From positions 186,001-250,000 of the forward strand of contig NZ_JOIJ01000007.1 of the NCBI RefSeq assembly GCF_000719975.1: a DNA stretch of 64,000 nt, read 5' to 3'. The position numbers and the translations under genes were made by a program. Below the pieces are notes generated by a model. It saw only the letters and a list, made by a program, of their open reading frames with translations, was not told the DNA's origin and ran no database searches. Origin of the DNA: Prauserella rugosa (GTDB lineage: Bacteria > Actinomycetota > Actinomycetes > Mycobacteriales > Pseudonocardiaceae). Below, in pieces: positions 34,134 to 42,426 of the stretch; positions within the stretch are counted from its first letter, which is position 1, and each line of letters starts with the position of its first letter.

Positions 34134-35015
34134 ATGGAGAAGCTGTTCGACTTCGAGCTGACCGGCCGTCTGCTCCAGCTCGACTTCGTGCTGATGGCAC
34201 TCGCCGCTGCCGCGGTGCTCGGACTCGTGGCGGGCACGCTCGGTCCGCTGATCGTGATGCGGCGGATGTCGTTCGCGGTGCACGGCACGGCCGAGTTGGC
34301 GTTCACCGGTGCCGCCGCGGCGCTGCTCCTCGGCATCGGCGTGAGCTACGGCGCGCTCGCCGGTGCCGTGATCGCCGCGCTGCTGCTCGGACTGCTCGGC
34401 GGGCGGGAGTCCGAACGCGACTCGGTGATCGGCGTGATCCTCTCGTTCGGACTGGGTCTCGGCGTGCTGCTGTTGTGGTTCTACGACGGCAGGTCCAACA
34501 ACAAGTTCGGCATCCTCGTCGGCCAGATCGTCGCGATCCAGCAGCAGGACCTCGAACTGCTCATCGGTTGCGCCGTGGCGGTGCTGGCGGTGCTGGCGAT
34601 CATCTACCGGCCGCTGCTGTTCTCGACGGTCGATCCGAGCGTGGCGGTCGCGAGGGGAGTGCCCGTGCAGTGGCTCTCGCCCCTGTTCGCGGTTCTCGTG
34701 GGCGTGGCGACCGCGCTGGGGGTGCAGATCGTCGGCGCGCTGCTCGTCGTGGCGTTGATGGTGACCCCGGCCGCGGCGGCCGGCCGGGTGACGGCGAGTC
34801 CGTGGAAGGCCACCGTGCTGGCCGTGGTGTTCGCCGAGACCGCAGCGCTCGGCGGGATCGTGCTGTCCCTCGCGCCCGGGGCGCCGGTGAGCTTCTTCGT
34901 CACGGCCATCTCGTTCACGATCTACCTCGTGTGCCGGGCGATCGCCTACGTGCGCAGCAGGCAGCGGCGGATCAGCGAATCGGGTTCCGCTGCATCGCCT
35001 GTTCCAGTTCCTTGA
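34134..35015 (+). CDS. znuB: Zinc ABC transporter permease (ZnuB-like)
   Basis: The 293-aa protein has about eight hydrophobic segments and matches the ABC-3 metal permease family: LIVMRRMSFAVHGTAELAFTG, a segment rich in Gly/Leu around IGVILSFGLGLGVLLL, FSTVDPSVAVARGVP, and VQIVGALLVVALMVTPAAAA. ATG 34134 was chosen because the longer frame to 33972 runs back through the ATPase gene. Its 3' end overlaps the convergent SGNH gene by 44 bp, so the two mRNAs are antisense over that stretch. Confidence 0.9.
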   Translation: MEKLFDFELTGRLLQLDFVLMALAAAAVLGLVAGTLGPLIVMRRMSFAVHGTAELAFTGAAAALLLGIGVSYGALAGAVIAALLLGLLGGRESERDSVIGVILSFGLGLGVLLLWFYDGRSNNKFGILVGQIVAIQQQDLELLIGCAVAVLAVLAIIYRPLLFSTVDPSVAVARGVPVQWLSPLFAVLVGVATALGVQIVGALLVVALMVTPAAAAGRVTASPWKATVLAVVFAETAALGGIVLSLAPGAPVSFFVTAISFTIYLVCRAIAYVRSRQRRISESGSAASPVPVP

Positions 35016-36309
35016 CGAAACCTTCGTCGATCAGCGGTAGATCGCCCTCGGCCACCGACCGCTCGACGGTCTGCACCACGACCACCTCGGAGCGGACGAA
35101 CACGTCGAGCGTGTCCTTTTTGTGCTTGCCCAGCTGCGGATAGCTCAGCAACGTCAGGTCGTTGAACGCCGCGGGCAGATAGCGCGACGAGGCGAACGTG
35201 AACGAGTCGCCGATCAGTGCCGTGGGCGCACCGATCACGCCTTCGATGTCGACACCGGCGTCCGCGTCATAGCGTTCGGGGCCGTCGAAGCGGGTCAGCG
35301 GGTCGTGCGTGCGGTCGGTGCGGCCGTCGGGTTTGAGCTCGTAGCGGATCGACGCCTTCGGTTCGGTGCGCCCCAGCATCGAGGCGAGATCGCCCTGCGT
35401 GGTGGACCAGCCGACGCCGTCGCTGCGCCAGGAATCGGTGACGCCGGGCTGGATGGCCTCGGCGACGTCGCGGGTGAGCATCACCGCGCCGTCGTCGGTC
35501 CAGTGGGTGTCGTTGGCGTAGTACGGCGGTTCGCCGAGCTGGTCGGCCGCGTCCCGTAGGGACGGCCGCAGGTCCTGGAAGCTCCGCTGCTGTTCGGCCA
35601 GGCGCCAGAACTTCTTCGTCGCCTCGGGCGCGCAGTCCTTGCCCGCGTAGCTGTCGGGCAGGTGCTGCGGCACCATCGTGGTCTTGTCGGGCGCGATCGT
35701 CAGCACGAACCTGCGGCCCGAGGCCTCGACGGCGTGCCGGATGCGGTCGAGACGCTGGAGTGTCTCCTCGACGGGACGCTGCGGGAAGCACTTGGCCTTG
35801 ACGTCGTCGCCGTAGTAGAGCCAGCCGTCCTTGCCCTCGATGACCTCGACGTAACCCGCGCTGCCGCCCTGGTCGTCTTCGCTGCGGTCGCCGTTGCCCG
35901 AGTCCCCGCCGTCCCCGTCGCCTGCCTGCGGACCGTCGGGAACACCCGGGATGGGGCCGCCGTCGCCGTGCTGGCCCATCGGCGCCGGTTCGCCGAACAG
36001 TCCGTGGCTGATGCCGTCGGCCGCATCGATCGCGCCCGCACGGAACACCAGCTGATCGGTGGCCCACTGGGGAAAGCCGGTGAAGAAACCCCACCCGTCG
36101 CTGATCGAGGGGAAGCCGGCGAGTGCCCGGTTCTCGATCTCGCCGGGCCGCCCGCCGAACACCCACATCAGAGCGGGTGCGGAGAAGAACACGACCGCGC
36201 ACAGCAGAGCCGTCAGCTGCCGCCTGCCGTGGCGCGGGCGGTACAACGCGTGCTCGCGGGGCAGCCACGCCTCGTGCACGGGAGGCAGCTTCTGAGGGGC
36301 GTCGGTCAC
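34972..36309 (-). CDS. AlgX/AlgJ-like SGNH membrane-anchored acetyltransferase
   Basis: The 445-aa protein has one N-terminal membrane helix (~30-50), then an extracytoplasmic SGNH domain like alginate acetylation proteins AlgX/AlgJ: GKDGWLYYGDDVKAKCFPQR, catalytic Asp-His in YYANDTHWTDDG, and nucleophile Ser in TALIGDSFTFASS. An acidic Gly/Asp/Ser insertion lies at about 125-155. Such proteins receive acetyl groups delivered by MBOAT proteins; one is encoded at 42427-43863. GTG 36309 follows TACCGT by 6 nt (leaderless); upstream in-frame codons to 36438 look non-coding. Confidence 0.83.
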   Translation of the reverse strand: MTDAPQKLPPVHEAWLPREHALYRPRHGRRQLTALLCAVVFFSAPALMWVFGGRPGEIENRALAGFPSISDGWGFFTGFPQWATDQLVFRAGAIDAADGISHGLFGEPAPMGQHGDGGPIPGVPDGPQAGDGDGGDSGNGDRSEDDQGGSAGYVEVIEGKDGWLYYGDDVKAKCFPQRPVEETLQRLDRIRHAVEASGRRFVLTIAPDKTTMVPQHLPDSYAGKDCAPEATKKFWRLAEQQRSFQDLRPSLRDAADQLGEPPYYANDTHWTDDGAVMLTRDVAEAIQPGVTDSWRSDGVGWSTTQGDLASMLGRTEPKASIRYELKPDGRTDRTHDPLTRFDGPERYDADAGVDIEGVIGAPTALIGDSFTFASSRYLPAAFNDLTLLSYPQLGKHKKDTLDVFVRSEVVVVQTVERSVAEGDLPLIDEGFVKELEQAMQRNPIR

Positions 36310-36461
36310 GCGAACACGGTATCGGCCCACGTTGACGCCCGTCCCCGATACCGCGGGAGCCGTACGGTTGACCCAGCGGTGGATGACCAGTGGGTCCGGC
36401 TTGTGTGGAAATGCGTGTCGCGGAGCGTGCGTCCACAAGCCGCGCTGCGCCCCGGGCCGAC

Positions 36462-37691
36462 CTAGTGCAGCATCACGAGGACCTGCAGCTCACCGACGAC
36501 ACCGCCGATGAGGCCGCCGACCACGACGAGTTTCCATTCGTCCTGGCGGAAGGCGGGGCGCAGGAGCCCTTCGTACTCGACGGGCGTCAGCTTGCTCATC
36601 CGCTCCTCGACGAGCCTCGCCACGTCCATGGCCTCGGTCAGGTAGCCCTCGGCGTGCCGGACGGTCTCGGGCAGGCGGGCGATCGACTTGTCGGCCGCCG
36701 CGCGCTTCATCTCCTCGAGCCGCTTGCCGCCGATCGTCGCGTTGACGAGTGGCCGGGCGCTGCTGGTCTGTTCGTCGATCGCCTCGGCGACGGTGCGCGA
36801 GATCATCGCCATCAGCCGGTCGGAGCGTGGGCCGCTGAGGATCGACTCCATCAGGTTCGGCACGGTCAGCACGTCGCGGGCGATGATCTCGCCGTACTGC
36901 TGTGCGACCTCGGCCTTCCTGCGCTGGAACTTGCCCTGGAAGTACAGCTTGCGCGTGATGTACACCGGCTCGCGCGGCACGAAGATCAGCTTGATCGCCA
37001 GCCAGTCGGTGAACAGGCCGACCGCGGCGCCGAAGATCGGCATGACCAGCGGGTTCTTCGTGACGGCCCATACGACGGCCTGCACGATGCCGAGGACGAA
37101 CCCGAAGTAGATGCCCGACCGCGCGATGAACGCCATCTCGGGGCGGGAGGTCTCGCGGATCAGTTTCACCAGCAGCTTCTTGTCGCTGGTGAGCCGCCGG
37201 ACCGTCATCTCCTTGACGTCGAGGAAGTCGTCGACGTTCTCGCGCATCTCCAGCATCAGCTGGCGCACCATGTGCGGTGTCTGGGCCTGGATCTGCTTGA
37301 TCACCAGGTCCTGCGCGACCGAGGGCAGGCGTTCCCACACGCGCGGATGGGTCTGTTCGAGGACCTCACGTGCGACGTCGTCGACGGCCCGCAGGAGCGG
37401 CTGCTCGATCTCCTTCGTGATGCGGTCCGGGTCGATACGCGCGAAGACGTCCTTGATGTCCAGCAGATTCTGGGTGAGCAGATCCGTGGCGATCGCGGCC
37501 ATGCGGCCACCGTGCTGCGGTACGACACCCTGCCAGCCGAGGAACGTCCCCTTGATGCCCTTGAACTCGAGCGGCCGGAACATCATCTCGATCGCCACGC
37601 GTTTGGTGACGTATCCGATCAGCGCGGCGACGAAGGGGATGGCCGTGTACAGCGGCCAGTGCTGAGCGAGATCGGCGAGGATCGCGTCCAC
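36462..37691 (-). CDS. DUF445 family membrane protein
   Basis: The 409-aa protein has a membrane helix at the N-terminus (YTAIPFVAALIGYVTKRVAI), FRPLEFKGIKGTFLGWQGVVP near 45, a middle pair of helices (YFGFVLGIVQAVVWAVTKNP and MPIFGAAVGLFTDWLAIKLI) and a C-terminal helix (LVVVGGLIGGVVGELQVLVM). This duplicated layout is that of the DUF445/YheB group, whose role is unknown. GTG 37691 has AAGGAG upstream; the longer ORF from 37766 overlaps the promoter of the divergent FilP-like gene. Confidence 0.85.
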   Translation of the reverse strand: MDAILADLAQHWPLYTAIPFVAALIGYVTKRVAIEMMFRPLEFKGIKGTFLGWQGVVPQHGGRMAAIATDLLTQNLLDIKDVFARIDPDRITKEIEQPLLRAVDDVAREVLEQTHPRVWERLPSVAQDLVIKQIQAQTPHMVRQLMLEMRENVDDFLDVKEMTVRRLTSDKKLLVKLIRETSRPEMAFIARSGIYFGFVLGIVQAVVWAVTKNPLVMPIFGAAVGLFTDWLAIKLIFVPREPVYITRKLYFQGKFQRRKAEVAQQYGEIIARDVLTVPNLMESILSGPRSDRLMAMISRTVAEAIDEQTSSARPLVNATIGGKRLEEMKRAAADKSIARLPETVRHAEGYLTEAMDVARLVEERMSKLTPVEYEGLLRPAFRQDEWKLVVVGGLIGGVVGELQVLVMLH

Positions 37692-37794
37692 GTCGCGGGC
37701 TCCTTCCCCCTGATTGTCACGCGCCAGAACAGTATCGCGACCGCTTGTGAAGACGAGTATGGGCATCTCGCTGCGAACTCATTAAAGTTGCCGA

Positions 37795-38775
37795 ATGGCT
37801 GAAGCCGAGGCATCCCCCAATCCCACCAAGTCAGGCGCCTTCACCACCGTTTTCCGCGGTTACGACCAGGTGCAGGTTGATGAACATCTGAAGAAGCTGA
37901 GCGCGAAACTGGAACAGACGTCGCGCAGCCGCGACGACGCGACGGCGTCGGTCGCCGAGCTGACGAAGGCGCTGGGCCACGCACAGCAGGAACTCGTCGA
38001 GACCAAGGCGGCGCTCACTCGAATGGCCGAGGAACCCACGGGTCCCGCCGCCATGAGCGAACGTGTGAAGACGATGATGAAGCTCGCCGAGGAGGAGATC
38101 GACGAGCTCCGCAAGAAGGCCGAGGAGGAGGCCGACGCGACCCGCTCGGCGGCCGACTCGTACTCGGAGAAGACCCGCGAGGACGCTCGCGCCGAGGCGA
38201 AACGACTCGCCGAGGAGGCCGAACGGGAGCGCACGCGGCTCGACGAGGAAGCGGCCAAACAGCGGGCCGACGCCGAGAAGGCGTCGCAGGACAAGATCGC
38301 CGCCGCCGAGAAGAAGTCGTCCGAGGAGATCGCCGCGGCCAAGGCCGAGGCGGAGAAGTCGGCGAAGCAGCTGACCGACGACGCGACGAAGCGCGCCGAC
38401 GCGATGCTCGCCGAGGCCGAGGCGAAACTCGCCGACGCCAAGGCCAAGCACTCCCAGGCGCTCGAACTGCGGGAGAAGGTCGCCCAGCAGCTCGCCGCCA
38501 GCAGTGCCGCGTTCACCGACGCGCTCGACAAGCTCGGTTCCGCCCCGGAGCCGCTCGCGTGGGCGACGTCCGCATCGGACGGTGGCAACGGACCGGCGAA
38601 GCAGGCGGGGTCGGGCAGCTCGACGAGCTCGGCGGCGCAGACCACCGCGAAGGGCGAGGCCGCACCGGCCGAGAAGGGGTCCACCGAGAAGACGGCCACG
38701 AATATGCCGTCCGACCAGGGCAAGCCGTCGCCGGGCAAGTCGGGCACGGCCGGCAAAGAGGCTGCCTCGGCGTGA
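37795..38775 (+). CDS. DivIVA/FilP-like coiled-coil protein
   Basis: The 326-aa protein opens with a DivIVA-type lipid-binding motif, FRGYDQVQVDEHLKKL (~20-35). A long uninterrupted coiled coil of Glu/Lys/Ala heptads follows (~40-245), then a disordered Ser/Thr/Gly/Ala/Lys tail. Length and composition resemble the FilP/Scy-type cytoskeletal proteins of filamentous actinomycetes, which organise polar growth. TAAAGT (37783-37788) lies 6 nt before ATG, so the mRNA is likely leaderless. Which of the DivIVA-related roles it fills cannot be told from sequence. Confidence 0.8.
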   Translation: MAEAEASPNPTKSGAFTTVFRGYDQVQVDEHLKKLSAKLEQTSRSRDDATASVAELTKALGHAQQELVETKAALTRMAEEPTGPAAMSERVKTMMKLAEEEIDELRKKAEEEADATRSAADSYSEKTREDARAEAKRLAEEAERERTRLDEEAAKQRADAEKASQDKIAAAEKKSSEEIAAAKAEAEKSAKQLTDDATKRADAMLAEAEAKLADAKAKHSQALELREKVAQQLAASSAAFTDALDKLGSAPEPLAWATSASDGGNGPAKQAGSGSSTSSAAQTTAKGEAAPAEKGSTEKTATNMPSDQGKPSPGKSGTAGKEAASA

Positions 38776-38897
38776 TCGTGGGAGACTCGAGGTGACCGGG
38801 TGCGTGTCGCCCGCGGACCGGATCGGCGGCCGCCACGCACCCGCGAAGATCACATCAGGGCTGCAGAACAGGACCGAACAGGTGCAAGATCCTCGCC

Positions 38898-39686
38898 GTG
38901 AGTACGAAACCGCCTGACACGTTGCCCGCCGCCGACGCGCCCGGACCCGATCCGGACGCGCCGGCGGAGGTGACGGCCGAGACGACGCCGGCGCCCGAAC
39001 CGCCCGTGGCGCGGTCGGTGCCGGTCGACTTCACCGTGTACGGCCTGCACCGGGACATTCCCGGACCGCGCTGGGTCGACTTCTTCGAAGGTGGCGACGA
39101 ACTCTCCGGCGGTGCGCCGTGGGCGCTGTGGCTAGGACAGCGGCTCGCGGACACCGAACGTGGTCTGCGCATCGGCAGCATGCCGAGGCATCGGTACGAA
39201 CAGGCGATGTGTCCCGGTGGCGGCGATCCGCTCGCCGAGGTCGCGTTCAGTGGCGCGTTCGGTCTGGTCAACCTCACGCTGCCCGACGGTGAGGTCGCGC
39301 GCCCCGATGGTCTCATCGAGACACTTCTCGCGCACGCTGAACAGAACGCGCGCAGGTACGAGACCTGGAAGCGGGTGATGTGGCGGGTCGACGGCATGTC
39401 CGTGCGCGCTCGCATCTGGGAGTTCGCGGACGGTTGGACCGGTTTCACCGGCGACCTCGACGACAGCTACGTCTCCGTGATCGGCATCGGTGTCTCGCCC
39501 GAAGGTCTGAGCCTTGCGCGCGTCGAGAAGCCGGCCGCCTACGGCGTCGACTTCTCCCAGCCCATCAGCATCGCCGACCTCGGCAGGCACCGCGCGACCC
39601 GACCCGAGGCGTGGTTGCCGCCACCGCGCAGGGACGCCTTCCACCCGGAACAACTCGCCCTCCTGCCCGAGGCGTCGGAGAAGTAA
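38898..39686 (+). CDS. Uncharacterised 262-aa protein
   Basis: I do not recognise the family with certainty. About 40 Pro/Ala/Asp-rich disordered residues precede a globular part with many Trp and Gly residues (GPRWVDFFEGG, GGAPWALWLGQRL, GLVNLTLPDGEVARPDGLIE, VMWRVDGMSVRARIWEFADG, YVSVIGIGVSPEGLSLARVE). There are no membrane helices or known catalytic motifs. Codon use and third-position GC match the surrounding genes. GTG 38898 is used because the next frame upstream has no start. It lies between the FilP-like and DUF1697 genes on the same strand. Confidence 0.7.
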   Translation: MSTKPPDTLPAADAPGPDPDAPAEVTAETTPAPEPPVARSVPVDFTVYGLHRDIPGPRWVDFFEGGDELSGGAPWALWLGQRLADTERGLRIGSMPRHRYEQAMCPGGGDPLAEVAFSGAFGLVNLTLPDGEVARPDGLIETLLAHAEQNARRYETWKRVMWRVDGMSVRARIWEFADGWTGFTGDLDDSYVSVIGIGVSPEGLSLARVEKPAAYGVDFSQPISIADLGRHRATRPEAWLPPPRRDAFHPEQLALLPEASEK

Positions 39687-39749
39687 CCCCACGCGATTTC
39701 CACTGTGGACTTTTTTCGAGCTGCGGTGGAACGGGTCTACCGTGGGACT

Positions 39750-40295
39750 GTGGGGAAGACCTGGTACTGCGCACTGCTGCGGGGCATCGGACCCGGAAAT
39801 CCGAACATGCGCAACGACAAGTTGCGGGCGGTTCTCGACGGCCTGGGGTTCGACGGTGTCGCGTCGGTGTTGTCGAGTGGGAACCTCGTGTTCGCGACCG
39901 ACGACGACGCTTCGGCGTTGGAGGACCGGATCCAAGGGGCGCTGCAACAGGAGCTCGGGATCGGTGGTGGCACCATCGTCCGCAGCCGGTCCGAGCTCCA
40001 GGCGCTGGTCGACACCGATCCGTTCTCCGGAAGGAAGCACGGTCGGGACACATATCTGACGGCAACCTTCCTGAAATATCACCAGGAATCGCCGGAGTCG
40101 CTGGCCGAATTGGACGGTGCGAACGTCAGTCTCGTCGGCTACGACGCTGCCGCACGGGCGGTGCTTGCGGTGTCCGACCACACGAGGTCGTCCGGTCCGG
40201 AGTTCATGACCATGCTGGAACGCCGCTTCGGTAAGGACATCACAACCCGAACCTGGTTGACCGTGCATCGCATTGTGAACCGATTCCCGGATTGA
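39750..40295 (+). CDS. DUF1697 family protein
   Basis: The 181-aa protein matches DUF1697: WYCALLRGIGPGNPNMRNDK at the start, VLSSGNLVF near 40, LVDTDPF, TYLTATFLK and the C-terminal RTWLTVHRIVN. No activity is established for the family. GTG 39750 gives the usual N-terminus and lies 6 nt after TACCGT (39738-39743), so a leaderless start is likely. The longer in-frame ATG at 39705 adds an unconserved 15 residues. Confidence 0.82.
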   Translation: MGKTWYCALLRGIGPGNPNMRNDKLRAVLDGLGFDGVASVLSSGNLVFATDDDASALEDRIQGALQQELGIGGGTIVRSRSELQALVDTDPFSGRKHGRDTYLTATFLKYHQESPESLAELDGANVSLVGYDAAARAVLAVSDHTRSSGPEFMTMLERRFGKDITTRTWLTVHRIVNRFPD

Positions 40296-40340
40296 CGCGT
40301 CAGCGGATGCCGACGACCTCGACCGTGAGATCCCGGCGTC

Positions 40341-40676
40341 TCATTCGAACCCCAACCAGACGTGCCAGCAGGCGTGGCAGTCGAACAGCGCCGGTCGCCG
40401 GTGTCGCCTCCGCTGCCGTCGCGGAACGGTGATCGGACGGCCGCACAGCGCCTCGACCGTCGTTCCGCCCGTCGGCACCTCCGGTGTGCCGCCGATGTGG
40501 CGGACACCGGACACGACCGGCAGCCAACCGGGAACGACGTCGAGGTCCGGCGAGTCCGGATCGGCCTCGATCGGCCAGCCGTCCGGGCCGACCATGACCA
40601 GGGTGCCGTCCCAACGACGATGCAGGACCGTGGCGTACACGCGGACGATGATTGGCGAACACCTGCTCCGGATCAA
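40341..40676 (-). CDS. Small protein with paired cysteines (putative zinc ribbon)
   Basis: The 111-aa frame contains CGRPITVPRRQRRRHRRPAL directly followed by FDCHACWHVWLG. The CHAC pair with the upstream Cys suggests a metal-binding knuckle, and the linker is strongly basic. I recall similar short actinomycete proteins beside XRE-type regulators but cannot assign a function. It is divergent from the module at 40833. Another minus-strand frame (40300-40764) overlaps it but lacks any such pattern and was discarded. Confidence 0.5.
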   Translation of the reverse strand: MIRSRCSPIIVRVYATVLHRRWDGTLVMVGPDGWPIEADPDSPDLDVVPGWLPVVSGVRHIGGTPEVPTGGTTVEALCGRPITVPRRQRRRHRRPALFDCHACWHVWLGFE

Positions 40677-40832
40677 TAGAATTCATAGAATCTCGCTGCA
40701 AGTACACGCGTCCGAGGTAGTGAACTACCGTGCGTATTCGTTGATCGAGAGGTCTATGACCCATTCAGGCGCTCGCCATGACTGGTGATTGCATGGATTC
40801 TGTGAATTCCACAATCTAACGGAGGGGCTTCC

Positions 40833-41039
40833 ATGAAACTGACTCACCTCGGCACGACATCGAAGAACGGCGGCTGCCCGGAGCTGTACGCCACCGACCG
40901 TGGGACTTACATCGTCCAAGGCGCGCGGGTGACCGACCCGGAGGCGTTGGAGACACTGCGCGCGCGTGGCCTGCCGGATCACGAGACAGCTGTCGAGATC
41001 CCTAAGGCTCTGCTGCGGTTCGCGCCGGAGAGCGCATGA
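40833..41039 (+). CDS. Small 68-aa protein of a WhiJ-like module
   Basis: The protein reads MKLTHLGTTSKNGGCPELYA, then TDRGTYIVQGARVTDPEALE and a DHETAVEIP ending. It looks like the small proteins commonly placed upstream of DUF6879 and XRE-DUF5753 genes in streptomycetes and relatives. An ACGGAGGGG ribosome site precedes ATG 40833. Its stop overlaps the DUF6879 start by 4 nt (ATGA). By analogy with DUF397 partners of WhiJ-type regulators it may be a binding partner of the XRE protein (inference). Confidence 0.7.
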   Translation: MKLTHLGTTSKNGGCPELYATDRGTYIVQGARVTDPEALETLRARGLPDHETAVEIPKALLRFAPESA

Positions 41040-41563
41040 CTGCGCGCCGCCATAGCCCGGATGAGCTCGGTGCGCTGCTGGCGGGCGTGCGCCGCTCGTC
41101 ATGGCGCTGGGAATGTCAGGGCTACTACGCCGTCGATGCCGCCGAGGTCGACGCCTGGCGGGCCGGACGTGACGTCGAGCAGACCGATGACGATCGCGCT
41201 TGGTTGGCCTACATCGGACGCCTGCGTGACACCGGTGTCCCGTTCGAACGCGTGCGGATGCTCACCGAGCCGCTCACGGACTACCTGCGGTGGATGCTCG
41301 ACACCACCCACATCAACGTCGCCGCAGGTGAAGACATCCGCTGGATCGAGCAGGCGCGAGCTCGCCGGCTCGGCATGCCGGACTACGACTTCTACCTCCT
41401 CGACGACGAGCGCGTCGCGTTCCTGCGGTTCGACGACGCCGCTGAGCTGGTCGGCGTGGACGTCGACGACGATGTCGATATCGTGCGTACACACCAGCAT
41501 TGGCGCGAGCGCGTGTGGCCGCTTGCCACGCGGCACGACGACTACATCGCAGGGGCCCGGTGA
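41036..41563 (+). CDS. DUF6879 family protein
   Basis: The 175-aa protein has the pattern of the DUF6879 group: SWRWECQGYYAVDAAEVDAW, WLAYIGRLRDTGVPFERVRM, and DYDFYLLDDERVAFLRFDD near the C-terminus. Members occur beside XRE-DUF5753 regulators; their activity is unknown. ATG 41036 overlaps the small gene upstream by 4 nt, and its stop overlaps the XRE gene by 4 nt, so the three genes form one translationally coupled unit. Confidence 0.8.
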   Translation: MTARRHSPDELGALLAGVRRSSWRWECQGYYAVDAAEVDAWRAGRDVEQTDDDRAWLAYIGRLRDTGVPFERVRMLTEPLTDYLRWMLDTTHINVAAGEDIRWIEQARARRLGMPDYDFYLLDDERVAFLRFDDAAELVGVDVDDDVDIVRTHQHWRERVWPLATRHDDYIAGAR

Positions 41564-42381
41564 GTATCGACAAGAGACAACTCGCGCTCGCGGACACGCT
41601 GCGCAATATCCGCGAACGCGCCGGCTACCGCACCGGCAAGGACTTCGCTGAACGCATCGGCTGGCAGGCATCGAAGGTCTCGCGGGTCGAGAACGGCCGA
41701 ACGCTACCCAGCGACGCCGACATTGCAGCATGGACCACCGCGGCCGGCGTCGACGACGACACGCTCATCGCCCTCCGTGACGAGGTCCGTGAACTACGCC
41801 TCGAACGTGACCGATGGAAGGCACGCCTGCGGCGCGGTCACGCCGAGGTGCAGCGGGACACCGCGGAGGCCGAACGCGTAGCCACGACGATCACCATGGT
41901 CGAACTGCTTCTCGTCCCCGGTCTAGTCCAGACCCCTGACTACGCTCGGCGCGTGTTCGAACTCGCCGCCGAGATGCACGGCGGCCGGCGTGATGCCGAC
42001 GACGCGGTTCGGGAGCGCATCCGCCGTCAGGACGTGCTCTACGACCCGGCCAAGCGGGTCGAACTGCTCATCGGCGAAGCAGCGCTACGGCACCCCGTCG
42101 GCAGTCCGGCCACGATGCGCGCCCAGCGTGACCGCATCGCCAACCTGGCCGGACTCGCTCATGTTCGACTCGGCATCGTCCCGGTCGACGTCGAACTACC
42201 CACGATCACCCTGCATGGCTACACGATCCTCGACGACCTCGTGCAGATCGAGATCAACCACACCGACGTCGTGGTGACCACGGCCGAGGACGTGGGCCTC
42301 TACCGCCGCATCACGACCGACCTGTGGTCCGTCGCCGCTGAAGGTGACGAAGCACGGGCGATCCTCTCGCGCGCCATGTGA
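41560..42381 (+). CDS. XRE-family regulator with DUF5753 domain (WhiJ-like)
   Basis: The 273-aa protein has an N-terminal helix-turn-helix (LRNIRERAGYRTGKDFAERI, then SKVSRVENGRTLPS, ~10-45) and a C-terminal DUF5753 domain (ITMVELLLVPGLVQTPDYAR through the VEINHTDVVVTT-like region). This is the architecture of WhiJ-like regulators that control development or antibiotic production in streptomycetes, usually with a small acidic partner. GTG 41560 overlaps the DUF6879 stop by 4 nt. It ends 45 bp before the convergent MBOAT gene. Confidence 0.85.
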   Translation: MSIDKRQLALADTLRNIRERAGYRTGKDFAERIGWQASKVSRVENGRTLPSDADIAAWTTAAGVDDDTLIALRDEVRELRLERDRWKARLRRGHAEVQRDTAEAERVATTITMVELLLVPGLVQTPDYARRVFELAAEMHGGRRDADDAVRERIRRQDVLYDPAKRVELLIGEAALRHPVGSPATMRAQRDRIANLAGLAHVRLGIVPVDVELPTITLHGYTILDDLVQIEINHTDVVVTTAEDVGLYRRITTDLWSVAAEGDEARAILSRAM

Positions 42382-42426
42382 TCTGTCCTAACTCGACAGG
42401 AGCCGCGCTCGCGCAGGCCGTCGCCG

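Noticed and set aside
40300..40764. 154-aa minus-strand ORF overlapping the 111-aa small protein
   Set aside because: It has Arg/Gly/His-rich shadow composition; the alternative frame has the patterned cysteines.
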